DNA of 64,000 nucleotides from the NCBI GenBank assembly GCA_037389465.1, contig JAZARR010000179.1, positions 702,501 through 766,500 on the forward strand. The letters are read 5' to 3'. A model generated the notes under the pieces. That model made no database searches. It saw nothing but the letters and a program-made list of their open reading frames with translations, and was not told where the DNA came from. The translations under genes were made by a program, and so were the position numbers. This document shows, piece by piece, positions 33,401 to 48,474 of the stretch. Source of the DNA: Baylisascaris procyonis (Eukaryota; Nematoda; Chromadorea; Rhabditida; Ascarididae). How positions within the stretch are numbered: the first letter of the stretch is position 1; each line of letters begins with the position of its first letter.

Positions 33401-36400
33401 TTTATTGTTCAACCCTTCGGGTCATATCTTGAATGTAAACGAATCTATCAAGAGTAATAAAGGGAACGAAAAGTGTGGATATGCTAATATTTGTAAACAT
33501 TCCAATGTGTTGACGCATTTTATATCAAAAATTTGCTAACCGCGAATGAGCCTTAGGCTATTTATTGATTATTGTTCAAAAGGTTTTCTATTCGTACATT
33601 TTTTGCCAACTAGTCTTACTAACATGCATTCTTTATTAGATTTACCCGAGAAAAAAAAAACTATTTTCACATTGTTAACAATCAAATCGAGTCGATTTTT
33701 CCTTCTAATTTCTCATCATCATCCCTACGAAATGCTCTTCAAGATGAAATCAGTCTTAAATACAAAAATTTATTCACTGTTAAGCTATCGCTGAGTGCGA
33801 AAGAACGCTATAAGATTAAGTGGAAGCATTGTTCAGGGCTTTTTTTTAATAGCTGCTAATGTTCAGATTACGATATTAATTACAGTATGTCTCACACTGT
33901 AACGAAAATTTATTGTTTCTTTGATGATATTTCAATAAAATTTCTCGATGTCATCTATTCATCTATATTTTACTTTCAAAAAAAAAAGAAAATAAACAAA
34001 AAAAAATCTAATTCGAAACTGGGAAGAATTGTGAGAAGAGCCGATGAGCGTACACTTGGTGCCACTGCTAGAATTAAGCAGAATTAGATCCATATCAACT
34101 GGTTACGTAAGCAAAAATTCATTCTCTTAGATTTATTCATTTGAATTGATAAAAATACAAAAACGACTCTCTATTTTCATTGGCTAACGATTAAAAAAAA
34201 GTAGAGATATAGTGACATTATATGTCTCTCAATCTGGTCAAGAAAGAAATTGAAAAATTTCAGTAAATTATTTGATAAATTTTATTTTTATTTGAAAATT
34301 GTGTACGACATTAAATGAATTTTCTAATTCAGGAAATATTTTCGCAATGAAAGACCGTTTTAATGCTCTGTCTTCAAATAGGTGAGAATGACCTCTCATT
34401 TAATTGCCTCATTCACCAAAACTAAACAGCTCTTGCACTATTTTTTTCTGGTTCATTGTTGTGAAGGGGTCATAAATTCCTATATTAGCTAAAATCAGGT
34501 TCACATAGTAAGGCCGGGAAAATGAGGTACCACAATGCGATCACTTATGTGAGCTCTATACATCTTCGAGAATTGATGCAAAAACTTAAGAACCGTGAAG
34601 TTCAGAATGTGAAAAATAGCAGCGTTAGGCGCTCAAAATAATCGCGATTGCATTGTAGTTGTCTGCTAAGCTCATTGTTGTCGAGATCAGTCAATGCGTT
34701 TTTTTTGTCTAAGTTCGTGTTACCGCAATTTTTTTTCCCGATTGTTAAAAGTTTTACAATGTTTTTGAATCATCGTTTTATTCAACTTCTAATCAACGTT
34801 TAAGGCATCCACTATACAAAGCGATATTATGCTTTGCAATAGATGCACTTATTGAATCAAAAATGATTTTTAAGGGGAAAAATTGCTTGCCGGAAATCTC
34901 TGACAATTTTCTTTGAAAATTTCTGCTTGGTCATGCTAGAATGATGTACTTATATTCAATAGTCTATAATCGTTGCCTTGAAATCGTTTTTTTTTTTCTC
35001 TTTCGTTAAGTGATTCTATGAATGATTCGTCTCACTTAACAGTGATGAAATCGTTGCTATAGTATAACATTTACGGGTTTTCCTACCATCACCTTATCGC
35101 CAGTGAAGTAGTAACAATGTTCTGCACAAATTGACTGGTTCTTTTTCTTATTGGAATATACGATGCAGCGAAGCTGTTATCACATGTATTGCTGAATCTT
35201 TCTGTAACTTAATGTCTAATAGGTCTCATATATCCATTATACTTTAGTGGATTCAATTCATGCACACATTTCGGCCACATTTTCAGAGCAATCTCGATCA
35301 AAATATTCAGCCGTGGGAAAAATTTAGTTTCTCTCTTTTTTTTCATTTCGTTTTTCACCTTAATACCTGGAGAACGATGAAAATGTGACCTTTTTAGATT
35401 TGTCGATAGCAGCGGATGCGATAGGTGCGCATCTGATACATCGTTGAGATCGTATCACTAAGGCGCTTACAAGCGCCATATATTCAATACGATTGTTCTT
35501 TTTCGTAGACGCGTATTTGTTATACAATTCAAGCTAAAAAAAATATATATGGAGCTATCAATTCTTAGTGTGTATATAGCTACGCATAAAACAAAATCTA
35601 TAAAATTGTCTGATGATGGATGATGCCTTTAAATTATCAAATGGCGATAAATTTTGCATTGTGCGAAACGATTTCAACACACTCTCTTCATTTTTGCACT
35701 CTTTTAGCAGTGAAATGCATCGATCCCTAAAGAATTGACTATTTCTGACCTCCGAATGGTATTTTTTTCAAATTTTTTTGCGATACAATGAAATCTTATC
35801 TTCCAAAATCCATGCAAGAAAGTTTGCCTAAAAAAACTCTTTTTTTGCACCTACAAAAGAATTTGAGAATGAGGAAAGATAACCGCCGCCACAATACTGA
35901 TTCTTTTAGAAAACAAAATTGTTAATGCCATCGTGAATTACTATCAAATGTACATCGTTTCTTTAGTTTAAAAATGCATATGCACGATTCGTTTATATTA
36001 CAGTGATAGTGCAAAGTAGTATTTGTCTATTGGGAATTATTGAGAATTAACATGCTAGAACTTCATATCATTTAATGATTTCTATAAATATTTGCTTCTC
36101 TTTGATCTATTTTTGCTCCATTCAAATCTCAAGAATGCAGGAAACAGATGCTTCGTTCGACACTTCAAAGAATATACCGAATGCAATTAAAAAGAATCTC
36201 ACAAAGCTGCATGTGCTTATCTGTTACTAGCACTAGTGAATATCTGACAGTCAATGTCAATAATCTTTGATTATCGTCATTGCTTCTTCGCTTTGTTTTT
36301 CTTTTTATTTTTCAGAAATATAATGAGTGCAAAAAATGTCCACCTCCTTAATCAAGTTTTACTAAACTCTTCATCTTAGACATAATAAAATACTATATTT

Positions 36401-38563
36401 TATTCAAAATCATCGAAAGCTTATTCTATACAAGAAAGGTCATCGAATACGCCGAAATAATTTGCGATAATTTATTTATTTATTTTTTTTTTTTTGCTAA
36501 AGGGACGGGCAAATGAAGACCGAGAGTGGTGTTTAAGATCCTTGAAATGAGATGCGTAAAGGAATGGGATTGATTTTATCAGCGTTGAATTTCGGAATTT
36601 CTACCACATCTGTCTAATTTCTTTCATGTTACGCCAAATTTTTGGTGCGCTTTCCCTGCTCTTACATTTGCGCTAGAAATCAAGGCAAACCGTATATTTC
36701 TGCGTTTTGTATATGCACGTATGTGTGTGACCATCAACCTGTCGGGTACTTTCAATCAATGCTCCTAGTTTTACAAAGTTCTTTACCACATTTCACGTCA
36801 TTCCGTAGATCTATAGATATTGACAAGCGCATCGATGATTTACGTGCATTTTGCTTTCGTCGGATTTTCATTTTGCATCAGTCAGTTGTCGAAAAAATAA
36901 AAATAAAAATATTTTTTTGAAACATTTTTGAAAAAAAAAAAGTGCTCGAAGTAGTTGATTCAAAGCAATCTGCAATCCATATCATCGAAGTTGATCATTT
37001 CCGCGTTAATTACTACGGTTTCGGCTCCAAAACTGAAAACTCTAAAGCATTACAATTCCGTAGCTAAAGTTTTGTGTGTTGATTGGAAATTATGAACGTA
37101 ACAAAGTAGTATCTGTGTTTCAACGCAAAACATTTCTCAAGACCGAATGAGATAATCCAATTGCACTGCTGTTGAATAATATAAGGGATAATAGATCGGA
37201 AGTTTTTAAAGGAAAACTTGGAAAATATTAATAAAAAAAGAAATATCAAATATGAATAAATAAAATATAGAAGGCTGAAAACATAGGAAAGTTGAAGTGC
37301 TATTTCAGTGAACAAATAAAGAAAAAAAAGATCATGCAAGAGGCATTTCATTGAAGGATGGAATTGCAAGCAAACAAGAAAATGAAGAAAATCTTCCTAA
37401 ATCTTTAGAAAGAAATGGAAAATTTCATTATTTCATTAGTGCTACAAAAATATCATAAAAGAATCCAAATCTTCAGCGCATGTGAACCATTTCAACGAAA
37501 TCGAATTGCATAAAACCTCATCATTTTGCGATAGACAGCAACAAGAAAGAACATTTCTAAGCAATTGGATTGAGCAAGCTTCTGATTTTTTGAGAGAAAA
37601 AAAATGTTAATGCGGCTGCTAAAAGCGAAAAATGACCGTAAGACTAACCGAATTAAATATGCATAATTGGATTCATAAAATAAAAATCATCACTAAATTT
37701 TATTATTTCCACAGTGAATTAAGTTACTATGCAAGATTTTAGCATTCGTTATTGAAATTGATACTGAGTAGTTTATAAGAAGGGCTGAGAGTTTTCGTCG
37801 GATTGTTTAATTGACTTTTGGACCTTTCGTGAGACATTAATGGACGTGTGAAATGAATCTTTCGACGCTTCATGTGAGATTAGTATTGGCTTAATAATAG
37901 TCTAATCATTCATTAAGTTAGTGCAAACAGAATGGTTTATGAGGCATCATTGCTTGTGCAATTTTGAGAGCCAACAATAACTATATGGCGATAGTAACTT
38001 TCACTTTAAACACTTCTTTATTTATTCCATTTTTCTTTGTGCTATTTTCAATGTTTTATGGGCATACGGAAATTGTGTCAACTCGAAATGCCACACACGA
38101 TATGTGCTTCCGTTCTTGGAATTGAACAATAGAAAAAATAATATTCAAATATATTTAAGGCGATAAATGCAGTGTTGAATGATTGCTGTCGATTAATTGT
38201 AGATCAAACTCTAAGCATTTAATTGCTGAAAGCTTAGTGGTGAGCACAGTTGTCGAATATGCAATTGGCCGAGAAGCGATCATAAAGAATTCCTCCATCA
38301 TCCACCAAATAAACGCATATTCGGGTACGATATTCGAGAAGAGAGTGGCAATAAACAATAAAAGCAAATCTGTAATGTTCAATACACGGAGATTTGAATT
38401 AGCATAGTATGCAATTAGATAGTTGTGAGGTTTTAGCTAAATGTACTGAAGCGATCGATAGGTATAACGTAAGAATACAAATAAAGCATTTATAGAATGA
38501 CAGCAATTTGAAATAATTACGGCTGAGAATGTCCTTTCCTCCCAGAGACGTTCTTTTTTACCA

Positions 38564-38601
38564 TATTTATTTATTTATTTGTTTATTTATTTATTTTTTT
38601 T
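38564..38601. repeat. TTTA tetranucleotide microsatellite
   Basis: Repeated TTTA units with a single G interruption, ending in a T run. Confidence 0.8.
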
Positions 38602-41600
38602 GAAATTCCTTGAATTCTGTTTTGCTTGTTCTGCATCAATGCTTATTTAACTATCTACTATCTTTGAAATCGTACAATTCTCTTTACTCATATATTCCTT
38701 TGCATCTATTCTATATTCGATGAATATTCTCGTATGACATTTGACGTTTTACTGACAGCTGGTCTGTTCATTAGTCATTTAATCATTGTAATAGTAGCGT
38801 AATGTGATAGAATAAAGTGAAGCTAGTTTTTAAGAGCTAAATTGAAATAATACGAAAAGTAAAAATACTTCCCGAAAAAGTTCAAACTTAAAAAAAAAAA
38901 ATATCATTTCAGTAGATGAATACACGTTCTCAAAGAGAATGGGGAATATAAACGTTGAGGGATTGTCGAATTTTTTCAATCAACTTCACCTTCAAGTGCA
39001 AATACTCCTTCTATGCAATATTTTGTTATGGTTCACTTGGTTGCTCACTTCATGTCTTTTTTTTGCTCTTTATATTGATGCCATAAGTGAAGCATTATAT
39101 AAGAGCATTTACGTACTAGTACACAACCATTATAGAACTATGCTTAGGCTTATTCATTTCTCTTTTTTTTTTTCGATATATCGGCATTTTTTTTGCATTT
39201 TAACCCATTCAGAGAAAAGTTTACCTGAAATGTATTGCGAGTATACAAATATAAGTTTCACTTTAACTTCCTGAAATCAAGCACAGAAGAAAAGCACGAG
39301 CGCTAAGTGACTGCTGCATTCCAATAACCTCGATAGTGCCGCGAGAACTGTCATTTCTTCAATGCTTCGAAGGCTTTTATTAAGGACGGAGTGCTTTATT
39401 TAGATGAATATTTTCTTCGCTCAGTTTTTGGTAATATTCAGCAACGCTATGCACCTCATTAAGTTAGCGTGAATCATATAGTGATGTTTTTTCTGATGGA
39501 AGCGAGGAGGTGGGCAAAAGGGATGGAGAGTTACTAGGGAAGGTAAGGGAACTTAAAGCGGTTCTATAGTGATAAATCATTGCCCAATAGAAATCTAAAG
39601 GTACATCCACTCGAAGGACGGTTTATTAAAACCAAAGCCTATATGGAACTTTATTATATCATTTGAAATGTGAGCACTGACTTTACGCTTGGATAGAAAT
39701 GACAGAATTGTTGAATATTTTCTTTCCATATATGCAAAACGATACTTACAAATTTGAGCAATTCAAATTCAACCGAGATGAAGAATGAAGAGAACACTAT
39801 CATTTAAAGATGAAAAATCGCTTGTAATGTTGGTATCTTGTACTTATCAAGCTAATGCATCATTTCAGGAGCTTATGTTTATTATTAATCTGTCTATGAA
39901 GTTCAATAAATGCTAAATTGAATTGCACATCTTTTTATGACTTTGACCGCTTTATGATCTTTTTGCATCTGTACCTTTCGTATCTGTAACTGCTTTATAG
40001 AAAAATAGCACCTATTTAGTAGTCATATAGTCAGAAATCACCTTGAAATTTATCCCTCTGCCGCATATTAAACAATGCGACTTAAAGTATTTGCAAATGA
40101 AAGTGAATAGTGAAGCTGGTGATAAGAACAACGCGTTCAATAAATGAAAAAGGGTAAGGGGAGATGAGCATTCACTAGTAAATCATTTTGTGCAAATCAG
40201 TTTTTCTTGCATACTCATCATAGTGCTGAACACTTTGTATTCAACGACTCTAACGAGCGAAATAACGGAAGTTGAATTCACTACTCTCAACAACAATACG
40301 TTCAACATTTAGAATTTCTTTGATCGAAAAAAAAAAAAACTCCTACATGAGCAATTTTCAACTTTCTTGCAAGAAGCATCTGTGTTTTTTATGTATTTGC
40401 GTAATTTTTGCTGTTACCATCTCACCTTTCCCTTCCCCTTTCCCCCGCTTGGGCCATTTCGTTGCCAGAATATCCAAGAAATGAAAATATAACAATATCT
40501 AATGATAAATTTTCATGTTGGAGACTATCCGAAAGAAGCATTGCAAACGTTTACTAAGAAATTACTGAGTTGTAATTTAGCTTAATGTTAAGGAAACATT
40601 TTCGAACAATACTGAGTTATTAATAGATGTAATATGTCAGTTATATTTCCCGCAATAAAACTCTTGCCTCTGAATCTGTTAACGTTTCATATATGATACT
40701 AATAAAACATTCTACATAGCCTACAGTATAGAGTGGTGTAGGCTTATTATTTGTCATACATTTTTCCACACAAACTATTATTTTGCTCATTATTTTTTAA
40801 CGCTAAGAATGGATTGTCATATTGCCGATCTTTGTGATAATATGTTATTTGCATAACTAAAAATAAGATCACTAAAGAACACGATAACTATTGAAGTAAT
40901 AGTTAATATAAACGTTAGTATTGACATAAGAAGTCAAATACAGTAAATTACGTTATTGACCTATTAATTACGTTATTAGACTACTGTAATCGACCATACC
41001 ATATTCAAATAGGCATGATCATTGTCACTAATCATTCACTTCACTATAATATTCCAAAAAAAATCTATTAGTTGCCGTTCAATTTGTACTGCATTTTATG
41101 ATGTAGAAAATAGCATAGAGATGAGCATAATATAGCCAACAAACGCAATCGGGAAAATTCACGTATGCACTCATATACGCTTACGATTTCCTTTTATTCG
41201 CGGCTTAGAGTTTATTTTTGCATGTATGCATTAGTGGTATTTTGGTTGTGAAGATAAAAGCTGATAGATTGATTGAGGTGTACACTCTTTTCTTTCATTT
41301 TATTTTCGTCGTCAACCTATTAAGTTCTTATTCTATTGAATTATTCATCGTATTTCATTTAGAGCTATTTGGAAAACTTCCATAGCAATTGAGTTTTTTT
41401 TTTCTTCTTTTGAGCGTAGATTTCAACTTGAGGGTAGATGTATGGCGATTTTTTTTTTTCGTAGAATCAGCTTATCTTTTTTCATGAGTTGGTAGATAGA
41501 GATGAATTCTTAGAACAACTAGAACTTCGAAGGATTTTTTTTTCCTATTCCATTAGGAATTTTTTAAAGGTTTTTTTTTCTTTGTGAAAGCATATCTTAT

Positions 41601-42850
41601 CGATGAATATTTATGCTGATGGGGTTGAAATTTTCATTGCTGTAATTTGCATAATTTTTATTCCAATAAAAAGCTTAAATTTCAAGAAATAAAATTCATT
41701 AGTGAGAGGAAAACGGTGGAATGGAGGAAAACCATTTACTGTAGACCATATCAAAACTAACAAGTTTGATCGATCTAATTCTTATGCAAAACAAAAAACT
41801 ACTGAACGAATAGGTGCAAAAAAAAAAAATAGACGCGCAGACACGCATACGCCATTTAATGCACATATGTACGTAAAAAAAGCGACGTCACCGTAGCGAG
41901 ATTTTATTTAAGATTGCGGGATTGCATAGAAACGGCTTAACGAAACGTATTCATATGTGGATAATGTTCATTATAATTTTTATCGATTCAAATGTTGTAT
42001 CGTTAGATGAAAATATTCAAAAAATAAATTTTAAAAAATAAAAAAATTCGGATAGGAAATTAGCGTTGATGCATCCTAAAGTAGCAAATATTTGAAGTTA
42101 ATTTAATTTTGGTTTATATTCCGCTTAATAAAATATAAACTCCAATTGTTTTGAAGTGATTTTGTATGAGCTTCAATGATGATATATCGATATCGGCAAC
42201 AATGGAACGTTGACGAGCATGCTCATTGTACATTTTCCTTACGGGCGCAATGTTAGATTTTGTGATTTATTATTGCTGCATTCTCTTCATATTGTATTTG
42301 AGATATATAAAACGAAGGATATCTACTTGTTGGCTTAATCAAGATGCTTGAATGTGGAAAGCTTATCTCTCCAAAAATGTGCTGACATCCATCACCATAA
42401 AAAAAGATTGATCGAAGGAATTAAAGCTCTTCACCATGAACAAAATAAAATATCATAGGGTTAGTCCTACACCATATACTTTCCTGAATTTATTAAGACT
42501 TCCTCAGGTAGCCCTCCCAAATATCTTTTCAGTTTCCCGCACCTGACTAGCGTTATGGTTGCATTTTTTTTTCAGTTAGTTTGGAAGGAATATTCCTTAT
42601 TCCTTAAAAACTCCTTTTATTTGTTTTGAATAGAAAATCGCTGGGGTTTGGAATGTGTTTATGAGAAATTATTACGAGAAATCCAGTTTGCATAATTGAA
42701 ATACCGGAAGTAGAGTCGTCGCGCCTATATTCCTCTTCCATCTTGCGCCGCACGCTTCATTTATGCTTATTATTGACTCATTTTCATTTGTGTGCCATAT
42801 TCGGAAAACCGAGAGTTATATTTATTAATATGCATGTACACGTTTTATCT

Positions 42851-42880
42851 TTTTTTTTAAATTTTTAAATTTTTAAATTT
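42851..42880. repeat. 9-bp AT-rich tandem repeat
   Basis: Three units of TTTTTAAAT-like sequence next to a T run, in gene-poor DNA. Confidence 0.65.
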
Positions 42881-45800
42881 CGTTTTTTTTTCTTTTCAGG
42901 AAACTGAGAATAGATTTTACTATATTTTTCTTTCCGTTTCAACAGCAGTTTTTTTTTCGCGTTAAGAAGTGAAAAAAAAAATTTCTAAAATCTATTGAAT
43001 AAGAGAAGAACAAAAAAAAGTAAGAGTAAAGAGAAATTAGATCGAATAAAGAAATTATGGCCATTGAAGATAAATATTGTGAGGTGAAGTTTCAATTTAT
43101 GTAACTCAAGGTGAACAAGCGGATGAGGAACGTTTCGAAAAATCGTGCTGAAGCTTTCATATGGCGTTACTAAGGAAAAGCATTTTCTCTCATAAATAAG
43201 TACACTCAATCATTACTTTAAGCTAATATAATTAAACATGCAAATTTAACTGCAGTGTCATCAATACTGTAATAGAATCCCATCCAGGAAGAAAAAAACC
43301 CCACTAGCCTTGCTCTCAAAATATGAATCCTTATATTTGGCTTATATGAGCAGCACTTCCGGTTACTTTTATTTACCAAGCTTACAAAGTAGCTTGGTAA
43401 AATTTACAAGGTAAATAATATTCAAAATGCTTTACTTTCTAGCTTACTAAATCGATGTTCACAAGGCATTAAGCATACGTAACAAATCAATAGCTAGCAG
43501 AAAATAGCTTGCAGGAAATGGATATATGCATATAATTTCCGGCAAGCATAGAGAGATGATTGCGAAATATCAGAAAATTAACCACTCGGTATAGTTTTTG
43601 CCTCGGATGAATGATATGATGTATGATGTTATCAAAATTGTGCCTCATATTATCAAATGAATGGCATAAAATATTTGAAAATTATTGAGAATAAATTTTG
43701 AAAATGCTTGAATAATTAGATATTCCTTATTGTATACAACTAATGTGCTAAATATAGCTGATTTAGTGATTTGTTCATATATGCTACTAACTAATCACCC
43801 TAATACTATTAAAATTAAATTTATCAACTTAGTGAAAATGCTATTCCAGTGTCGTCGATATCGACTCCAATACGTCAAATTATTAATTCAACTTGCAAGG
43901 CAGCTCATAGATCACTGGAAATGCATTGATTCTATTCTCGTCGCACTACCAGCGCTTTAAATTTGAGATATTCGATCACTTCAGAATGAACGCTAAGCGA
44001 CTTAGGCGATTCGACTTCTTTTTTTTTTTTCTAATGAAATCAATGAGCAGTTTAGATGGCTCAATTTTTCTTTCCAAGGTGTCGTTAAAAATTTAAACAA
44101 TTCGATCACTATTTCAAAAACGATGTATCGTTAGCTTAGGTAATCCAATTTTTCAATAAAACTTATTGACGAATCGAATAAGTTTGAATTGATTCTTTTA
44201 GGGCTATTAAATTGTCGATTTAAACAAATAAGTTTTTAAAAGAAATTTCTTGCCTAACAATATTTACTCATAAAGTTGTTTTTAGCATTTCTTATAGAGA
44301 TACACCGATAATTTATGTGTAATTATGAGACATCAAGCTGTGAACGTTTGCGTTAAATATATAGAATTTGCCTTCCTACGGTTGTTTATTAGATAAGATT
44401 ACTGCTAAAAGATAGCTACTGCTTGGGGCTACATCGAATCGAGGCTTTATAATGGTACCTAGAGAATTGATAGAGTACTGGTCTTGATTATTGGATTAGC
44501 TTAACCGAACGTATTGAATACTACGCTGGATTTGAAAGATCTCTTATGAATGATACAACGGATATAGAAGAATTTCTTCGAATATGGTGAATAAATTTTG
44601 AATTGTACATATATGTTTTAGAAAGAAATCTTTCAATTCGGCAGAAGCATTTCACATGCGGAATATAGAGAGGACGCTGAGAATTTTGCACTGATGTTTT
44701 TTTATGCTTCCTTCATGATTGCACTGTGAAAACACCCTAAGGCTATATCTTGTCAATGATATACTTTTTGCGTGTGCATATACGATTTATACGATCAAAG
44801 ATCATCCAATTGTGCAAATTTCTTATAAGTTTTAATGCTGAGACTATCGGAGACTGAGACTGCCTTGACATTATGAGACATCAAGCAGAAAGACGCACAT
44901 ATATATATGCTCATATATGATTTGACTATAATCTATTTTCGCAAAGTAAATTTGCAATGGTGCATAATAAATATATGCATTTTTTTATTGATAAAAAAAG
45001 TGATTTGTTCGGGAAAGATCTAATAAAAAAGCTCATCAAAAGTGCTCGAAGAATGTGGGTTTTTTTTTCGGTCATCCTTGTTTGGTTATTCGTTTTCACA
45101 TGAGAGCAACTAAAAATGAAATATGCACAATGGTCGTTTTGTAACTAATCTTGCTGTCTTTCTGTATCAGTCTTCAGCGAAAAGAGTTTTTCACTTTATA
45201 AAAAGTTCATCGGATTGATGTAAAATGGAAATCCGACTAACAAAAAATATTTGCGAACTTTTTAGTCCTTTCAAATATCTAACCTTCTTAAACGGCTAAT
45301 ACGCCGTTGTGAAAAATATCATAGAGAAGAGGTCATCTTATGGTGTGTATCACAACTCATGAAGTTTCATAGTTCCAAAATCGATGATTTATTGAATTCA
45401 AATTACAGGACAAGCAGATACACTTAATTGCGAGCAGCTACAACTCTAACATGAATTTTACAACTATGTGCATAAAAAGAAACTTTCTGGAGGAGATTTG
45501 TTTCAGTGACCGATTTACTTTAAGCTACTTTTTTGTCATCTCTCTCGAATACATGAAACGAGTCATTAGGTTACTGAAATTCAAAATGTCTAGTCACATC
45601 AGTCCTCCGACACGCTTTTCCAATTGTTTCAGTGGTTGTTACGCTTTGGTCTTTATGCAAATTTCAGTTAACCGTATTGTTTCTAATCGTATAGATATCA
45701 TCTGAAACCGAATCTACTTAAAAATTAAAACGAATAAAAAAGTTGTAAGAATAGACGTCATTTCCTTCCTCTGCCTGGAAGTCCCATCTCAAACGTCGTG

Positions 45801-46452
45801 AAACTTCTATGCTCTTGACGTTTATTCGAGCGTTATCTGCATATTATTCCCAATGTACTAATCAATGCGCTTTTTTTTCTACGCTATTGTTGTAGATCTA
45901 TAATAAAATTGTTGCCTAAATCTTAGCTTTTTGTGCTGCATAAAGGACAATTGAACAAGCTCCGCCTAGTTGCGAGCGTATTTTTGACTTAAAAAAGCTC
46001 ATTTCAATGCTATCTTTTGAATGCAATCCAAAATATTTCCTATATTTATTAAGAATATGCTGTTGTGTCTTTTTAGTTTCAATTTTGGATATTTACTCCC
46101 AACATGAGCTCATTACTTTCGCTTATTTTCATTCTTAAGCATTTGTGTTACAAAAAAAGACGCAAATAATACAACGGATTTCTTCACTAATGGTAGAAAC
46201 ACTTTCCATCTTTATTACCTACTCTAATCTCTTTCATATTATTATAACGATCGTAATTAAATGTATTTAGTCAGAAATAATCGACTCGGATGGGTTGATA
46301 ATATGAATCAGAATTTTATGTGTGAAGGTGCACGTTCAGCATTAACTCGAAAGCGAGATTTTAATTTTTTTTTTTTTTTGCGTTATCCTTTCATGTAGTA
46401 AGTCGAGAATGTTCATACATGATTTAGGCGTCAAAGAAATGCGTCATTTATA

Positions 46453-46523
46453 CCACTCTTCTCCCTTTCTTTGCCCTCTCCCTCTCCTTTCCCCCTCACT
46501 ACCCACCCCCTCCCCCTTTCCCT
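46453..46523. repeat. Polypyrimidine tract
   Basis: About 70 nt on the + strand made almost only of C and T, with C runs of up to five. Isolated purines occur at TTTGCCC and CACTACCCACC. Confidence 0.75.
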
Positions 46524-48395
46524 GACAGTGTGATAGTCACAACAAACATTTTAACAATCACTCGCCGTTTGACGTGTTTATCATAAGAGTTCTATAAATA
46601 GTATTTTTTCTTTTCATATTAAGTCTGTTTATCACTCGTATTCAGCGGTCTGATTAATCATTTAATGTCCATTGTGTAAGGCATATAACAAATTTATTCG
46701 GATGAGGTGATGCATTGTATTCATAAGGCCTATCGGAAGTTAATGTTAAAAGTAGTTCATTGAAAACATTATGAACGGAAATTATGCATTTGCATGAAAG
46801 AAACCGCACGCACTCACATATGCCTAATATATATTCCGAAGCATTTTCCAAAGAATCAACAACGCCAAAGTCAATAGAACAGACCGAGGTCTCTCCTCTC
46901 ATTTAATATAATAATTATTCATCAAAATAGTCGTATAATTCTCGATTGCTTTTCGGAAATGAATACTTTAGATAGATAATCTGGGTTCTGTGCTATCTTA
47001 TGACTTGATGAAACATCCTCTCTTTGTTATCATCGAAAATCCACAATTTGATTGATTCTGAATATCCTTAATCACACATCCTTAAATAGGTTGCAATTCC
47101 TGTTTATGGTCTCAGAAAGGTTTTAGAAAAGGCTGCTGGTCGATAAGCAAGGAGAACATACATCCATTTAGAAATCGATCCGATATTTCACTTCCGTTTA
47201 CTATGCCTAATATCTTGTTTTCGATCGATGCTTAGTTGCGTTTTTCTCTTACTACGGTTCGAGGGGAATGAGCGTCAGAAGTTTGCATGATCACTATTTT
47301 CTTTCCATTTTGATAGTGCGTGCATAAGGCCTTTATGTGATCTTTGTCGAATTATGATCCCCCTCTCCCCTAGCGTCTCATAGCCTATAATTATGCAATG
47401 GTTTATAGCGTTCCTGGTTTCAATCCTTCATTGTGCAGACATTGTATGCTCAGGCCACATAAATTTTTTGTTATAAGAGTGGTCATCCCGCCTTCGCAAA
47501 ACTATATATGTATAACACGGAAGTGGAAACCGCCATGTCCAGTTGGAAGTCTTCCGGCTTTCATCTACTGCAATTTACAATTTTTATAGCGCTTCAGCCA
47601 TAAGAAGATTGACTTTTAGTATGAGAGGATTAATTCCTAATATAGAGAAGTAGTTAACACATCATTATTTTTATCGCCTGCTCCATTTAACTCCATATTG
47701 GCATCCACAGCTATTTGTTAATCAAAGCGATATCACCCGTAGCTAGCTTTGAAAGCAACTTTGATAGGCTTTTTATCAGCACACTCTCGCTTACTAGCCT
47801 GAATATTGGCAAATAGGGCATTGTTCGCCTTTATGCAGGCAATCCCCTCATTTCATGTCCTCCTTTTATTATAAACGGTGCATTGTTAAAGACGTATTGC
47901 TGTTGCTCGTCTTCGGCTTCCTCATACGAGAAGAAAACCCTTCATCCGAGGCTTAAAAATGCAGAATTAATTCCTTTGATCAATTAGTGCGACGTACGCA
48001 AGCGACATTCGCAATCAACTGATGTTCATTGCTGAGCTCAAGAATATTGTCCATTACTCCTTTGAATGCGTTTTTGTGTTCCATTGCCTCTCTAACGAGA
48101 TTAACTTCACGTTTTAGTGGTCTTTTATTCGCCTTTCCCCACTATTATCAGGTAATAAATGCTAGTTCAACGATCACATCAAAGTTTATTCTTGTCTTTT
48201 ATCCTCGACTGTTATCAGTTAATTGCAGCGTTTAAGATTTCCAAAACACATAATCTCGTAGATTGCCGCCGTACTGCATAGAACTCAGCCAAAGACTGCA
48301 GAGACTGTTGGTTCTTTGACAGTAGCAGGCGAGTTTTAACTTTTTATGGTAGTAATAGTCCCATATTTCCCAATATTGGTTTTGTAGGATACTGT

Positions 48396-48397
<2 letters not shown>

Positions 48398-48473
<76 letters not shown>
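48398..48473. repeat. Pure AT dinucleotide microsatellite
   Basis: About 38 uninterrupted TA units. It creates an artificial Tyr-Ile repeat in a minus-strand frame, which should not be read as a gene. Confidence 0.95.

Positions 48474-48474
<1 letters not shown>

Noticed and set aside
43852..43960. Exon-like segment after TATTCCAG, open in two frames
   Set aside because: No donor, no partner exons and no recognisable motif.
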